Under the pieces are notes generated by a model that was not told the origin of the DNA, made no database searches, and saw only the letters and a program-made list of their open reading frames with translations. From Candidatus Delongbacteria bacterium (GTDB lineage Bacteria > Delongbacteria > UBA4055), in contig JAQICF010000155.1 of assembly GCA_027858795.1 (NCBI GenBank), forward strand, positions 1 to 38,082: a stretch of 38,082 nucleotides of DNA, written 5' to 3'. How positions within the stretch are numbered: position 1 is the first letter of the stretch; each line of letters starts with the position of its first letter. Below, piece after piece: positions 36,995 through 38,082 of this stretch. Both the position numbers and the translations under genes were made by a program.

Positions 36995-37920
36995 TCTGTA
37001 ACCGGTATTTCTTTCCTGTTTTGCCATGAGTTACCATTTCTCAACACAATTTATTACTTATAGCCTTTTTTAAAGAAATTTAGTGTGTCATTTATTTCAT
37101 CAATCTCTTTGTATAATTCTATTAGATTCTCAAGTTTAACATCTTCTCCATAATAATCCAATATATTCACATTTTTAAACTTCACACTATTGACTATCTC
37201 ATCGAATAATACTGACATGCTATTATAATTTTCTTGTTGTGTGATTTTATCTAATCTATAATGGTCACTTTTAATACTATAATAATTAACAAAAAACAAT
37301 CTCTTTTCTCCAATATCATAAAATTCAATTGGCAGACGTAGTATACTTGTCAAATAGTACTGCGCCAATATAGGATTGTCTTTATTGTCACGTTTCTGTA
37401 ATCCATCATGCTTATAGATTGTATACTCTTTCGGTATTTTAACAATATTAGTCGTATTCCTAAGTACGCTATCAACTACTACTTTATATTTCGCTCTATA
37501 ATGTGGGGGTTTTAGTTGTATTACTAGAGGTGATTTCCTCTCAAGTACAGTTCCAATAAAAATTATTTGAGATCTCAAATACTCACCGACTTTGTAATAA
37601 CCTTTATTTACTTGTAGATTGGGTCTAAAAACATCTTTTAAATCATAACCTTTTTTTCTAAACTCTTCATTATTGTTTATGTTAATCCTACAATCATACG
37701 CTAACGATTTACCAATTTTAAAACCTAATGAATCGTATACGAAGGAGTAATCATTCAAATGTTTCTCTTTTGCTTCATTAGAAATTTTCGCAATTGGCTT
37801 TACTATTTTTGAATGAAATGATAGTTCTGCATAAACACAAATAGAAAAAAGTATTATTGTTATGTTTATTATCGATCTAATAAGATTTCTCCTCTTTTAA
37901 ATACCGGTTATTGCCTACAA
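36928..37920 (-). mobile_element. Cassette-like unit 2 (gene 37054-37881 plus attC-like site 2)
   Basis: Minus-strand start, including the shared G at 37921: GTTGTAGG-CAAT-AACCGGTATTT. The reverse complement of its 3' end (36987-37010) reads GTTGTAGG-TCTGT-AACCGGTATTT. So 8 bp, a short divergent centre and 11 bp pair between the two ends of this one unit. The length, 993 nt with one gene filling most of it, is typical of integron cassettes. It abuts unit 1 directly. Confidence 0.72.
37054..37881 (-). CDS. Unknown secreted protein, cassette gene 2, apparent ATT start
   Basis: 275 aa if started at ATT 37881. GAGGAG (37894-37889) lies 7 nt before that codon, an ideal spacing, and an in-frame stop lies just upstream of it. 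The added N-terminus reads IRSIINITIILFSICVYAELSFHSK, a good signal peptide with cleavage expected after VYA. The first conventional start in frame, TTG at 37758, has no SD and would remove the whole signal. The mature protein shows no motif I know; parts such as YRAKYKVVVDSVLRNTTNIVKIPKEYTIY look beta-rich. A start codon mutated from ATG or a sequencing error are alternatives. It fills cassette-like unit 2. Confidence 0.68.
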   Translation of the reverse strand: MRSIINITIILFSICVYAELSFHSKIVKPIAKISNEAKEKHLNDYSFVYDSLGFKIGKSLAYDCRININNNEEFRKKGYDLKDVFRPNLQVNKGYYKVGEYLRSQIIFIGTVLERKSPLVIQLKPPHYRAKYKVVVDSVLRNTTNIVKIPKEYTIYKHDGLQKRDNKDNPILAQYYLTSILRLPIEFYDIGEKRLFFVNYYSIKSDHYRLDKITQQENYNSMSVLFDEIVNSVKFKNVNILDYYGEDVKLENLIELYKEIDEINDTLNFFKKGYK

Positions 37921-37997
37921 CGGTCATGGCAAAAACCAGTGGGGTAGAGCGAGTTAAATGTCCAAGTAACCCATTGATGTTTTGCCAATGTTGTGGG
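37914..37997 (-). repeat. attC-like recombination site 3 (84 nt)
   Basis: Minus strand: 5' box CCCACAAC (37997-37990), ATTGGCAAAACATCAATGG, TTACTTGGACATTTAACTCG, TTTTTGCCATGACC, then 3' box GTTGTAGG (37921-37914). It is almost the same as site 1 except at the outer boxes and a few central bases. It should be the 3' end of a third unit whose gene lies mostly beyond the right edge of the window. Confidence 0.75.
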
Positions 37998-38031
37998 TCT
38001 GTAGTGATTATCTCTTTATGGGTTATTGAGC

Positions 38032-38082
38032 TTATCTTTTATCTGCCCTCCAAGTCTTAAGGGCAAAAGACTTACTATATGT
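38032..38082 (-). CDS. C-terminal end of a third cassette gene (partial)
   Basis: A minus-strand frame enters at the window edge and reads TYSKSFALKTWRADKR before TAA at 38034-38032. The stop lies 35 nt from attC-like site 3, compared with 36 nt for gene 1 and 60 nt for gene 2, and the strand is the same. The case rests on this position in the array; 16 codons alone would mean little. Confidence 0.35.
   Translation of the reverse strand, partial: TYSKSFALKTWRADKR

Noticed and set aside
35744..37997. CRISPR array or insertion sequences with terminal inverted repeats
   Set aside because: The repeats are about 1 kb apart and palindromic with genes between them, so not CRISPR. The genes do not look like transposases, and the units abut each other, which favours cassettes over IS elements.

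Overview
The window is a strongly AT-rich stretch of bacterial chromosome. Lipoprotein signals, a UshA-like lipoprotein, a DUF4175-like membrane protein and a very large Ser/Thr kinase with TPRs suggest a Gram-negative-type envelope. My best guess is a candidate phylum of or near the FCB group (Delongbacteria- or Cloacimonetes-like), but this rests on gene style only and not on any search.

Layout. (1) 1-3772, minus strand: pheT (cut by the window edge), pheS, then a tRNA-Leu/Cys/Gly operon with its own promoter and terminator. (2) 3999-19655, plus strand: nine tightly packed genes ending at a strong hairpin terminator. They encode a kinase-ATPase-TPR protein, a DUF4175-like coiled-coil membrane protein, a degenerate 5'-nucleotidase-like lipoprotein, a hybrid histidine kinase, LipA, a degenerate McsB-like protein, a CvpA-like membrane protein, enolase and a YdbC/PC4-like protein. 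(3) 19720-29230, plus strand: a four-gene defence-type module. It encodes a PLD+SNF2 helicase, a large Eco57I-type DNA methyltransferase, an AbiEii-type nucleotidyltransferase toxin and an EVE-domain protein. The last ~230 residues of the methyltransferase look like an AbiEi/DUF6577-type antitoxin, placed directly upstream of the toxin gene. (4) 29245-33932, minus strand: folK, a deoxynucleoside kinase, a 59-aa membrane protein, a GAF/HD-GYP protein, a small lipoprotein and rsmB. (5) 34146-35628, plus strand: a periplasmic cyclophilin and a three-PASTA membrane protein, with REP-like palindromes around them. (6) 35655-38082: two complete units and part of a third that behave like integron gene cassettes. 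Each holds a single minus-strand gene of unknown function followed by a 74-84 nt attC-like palindrome.

The two most interesting items are these. First, the defence module physically fuses a restriction-type methyltransferase to a toxin antidote, which suggests a guard arrangement in which loss of the methyltransferase would free the AbiEii toxin. Second, in the cassette array the outer boxes of a palindrome do not match each other. Instead, the box at the 3' end of each unit matches the box at the 5' end of the same unit, in both complete units. Cassettes that circularise through the attC site leave exactly this signature. The orientation places any integrase and attI to the right, outside this window.

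Two proteins look like inactive relatives of enzymes (McsB-like at 16353, 5'-nucleotidase-like at 11269). One cassette gene appears to start at an AUU codon behind a perfect Shine-Dalgarno sequence, which adds a signal peptide that an ATG/GTG/TTG-only start call would miss.
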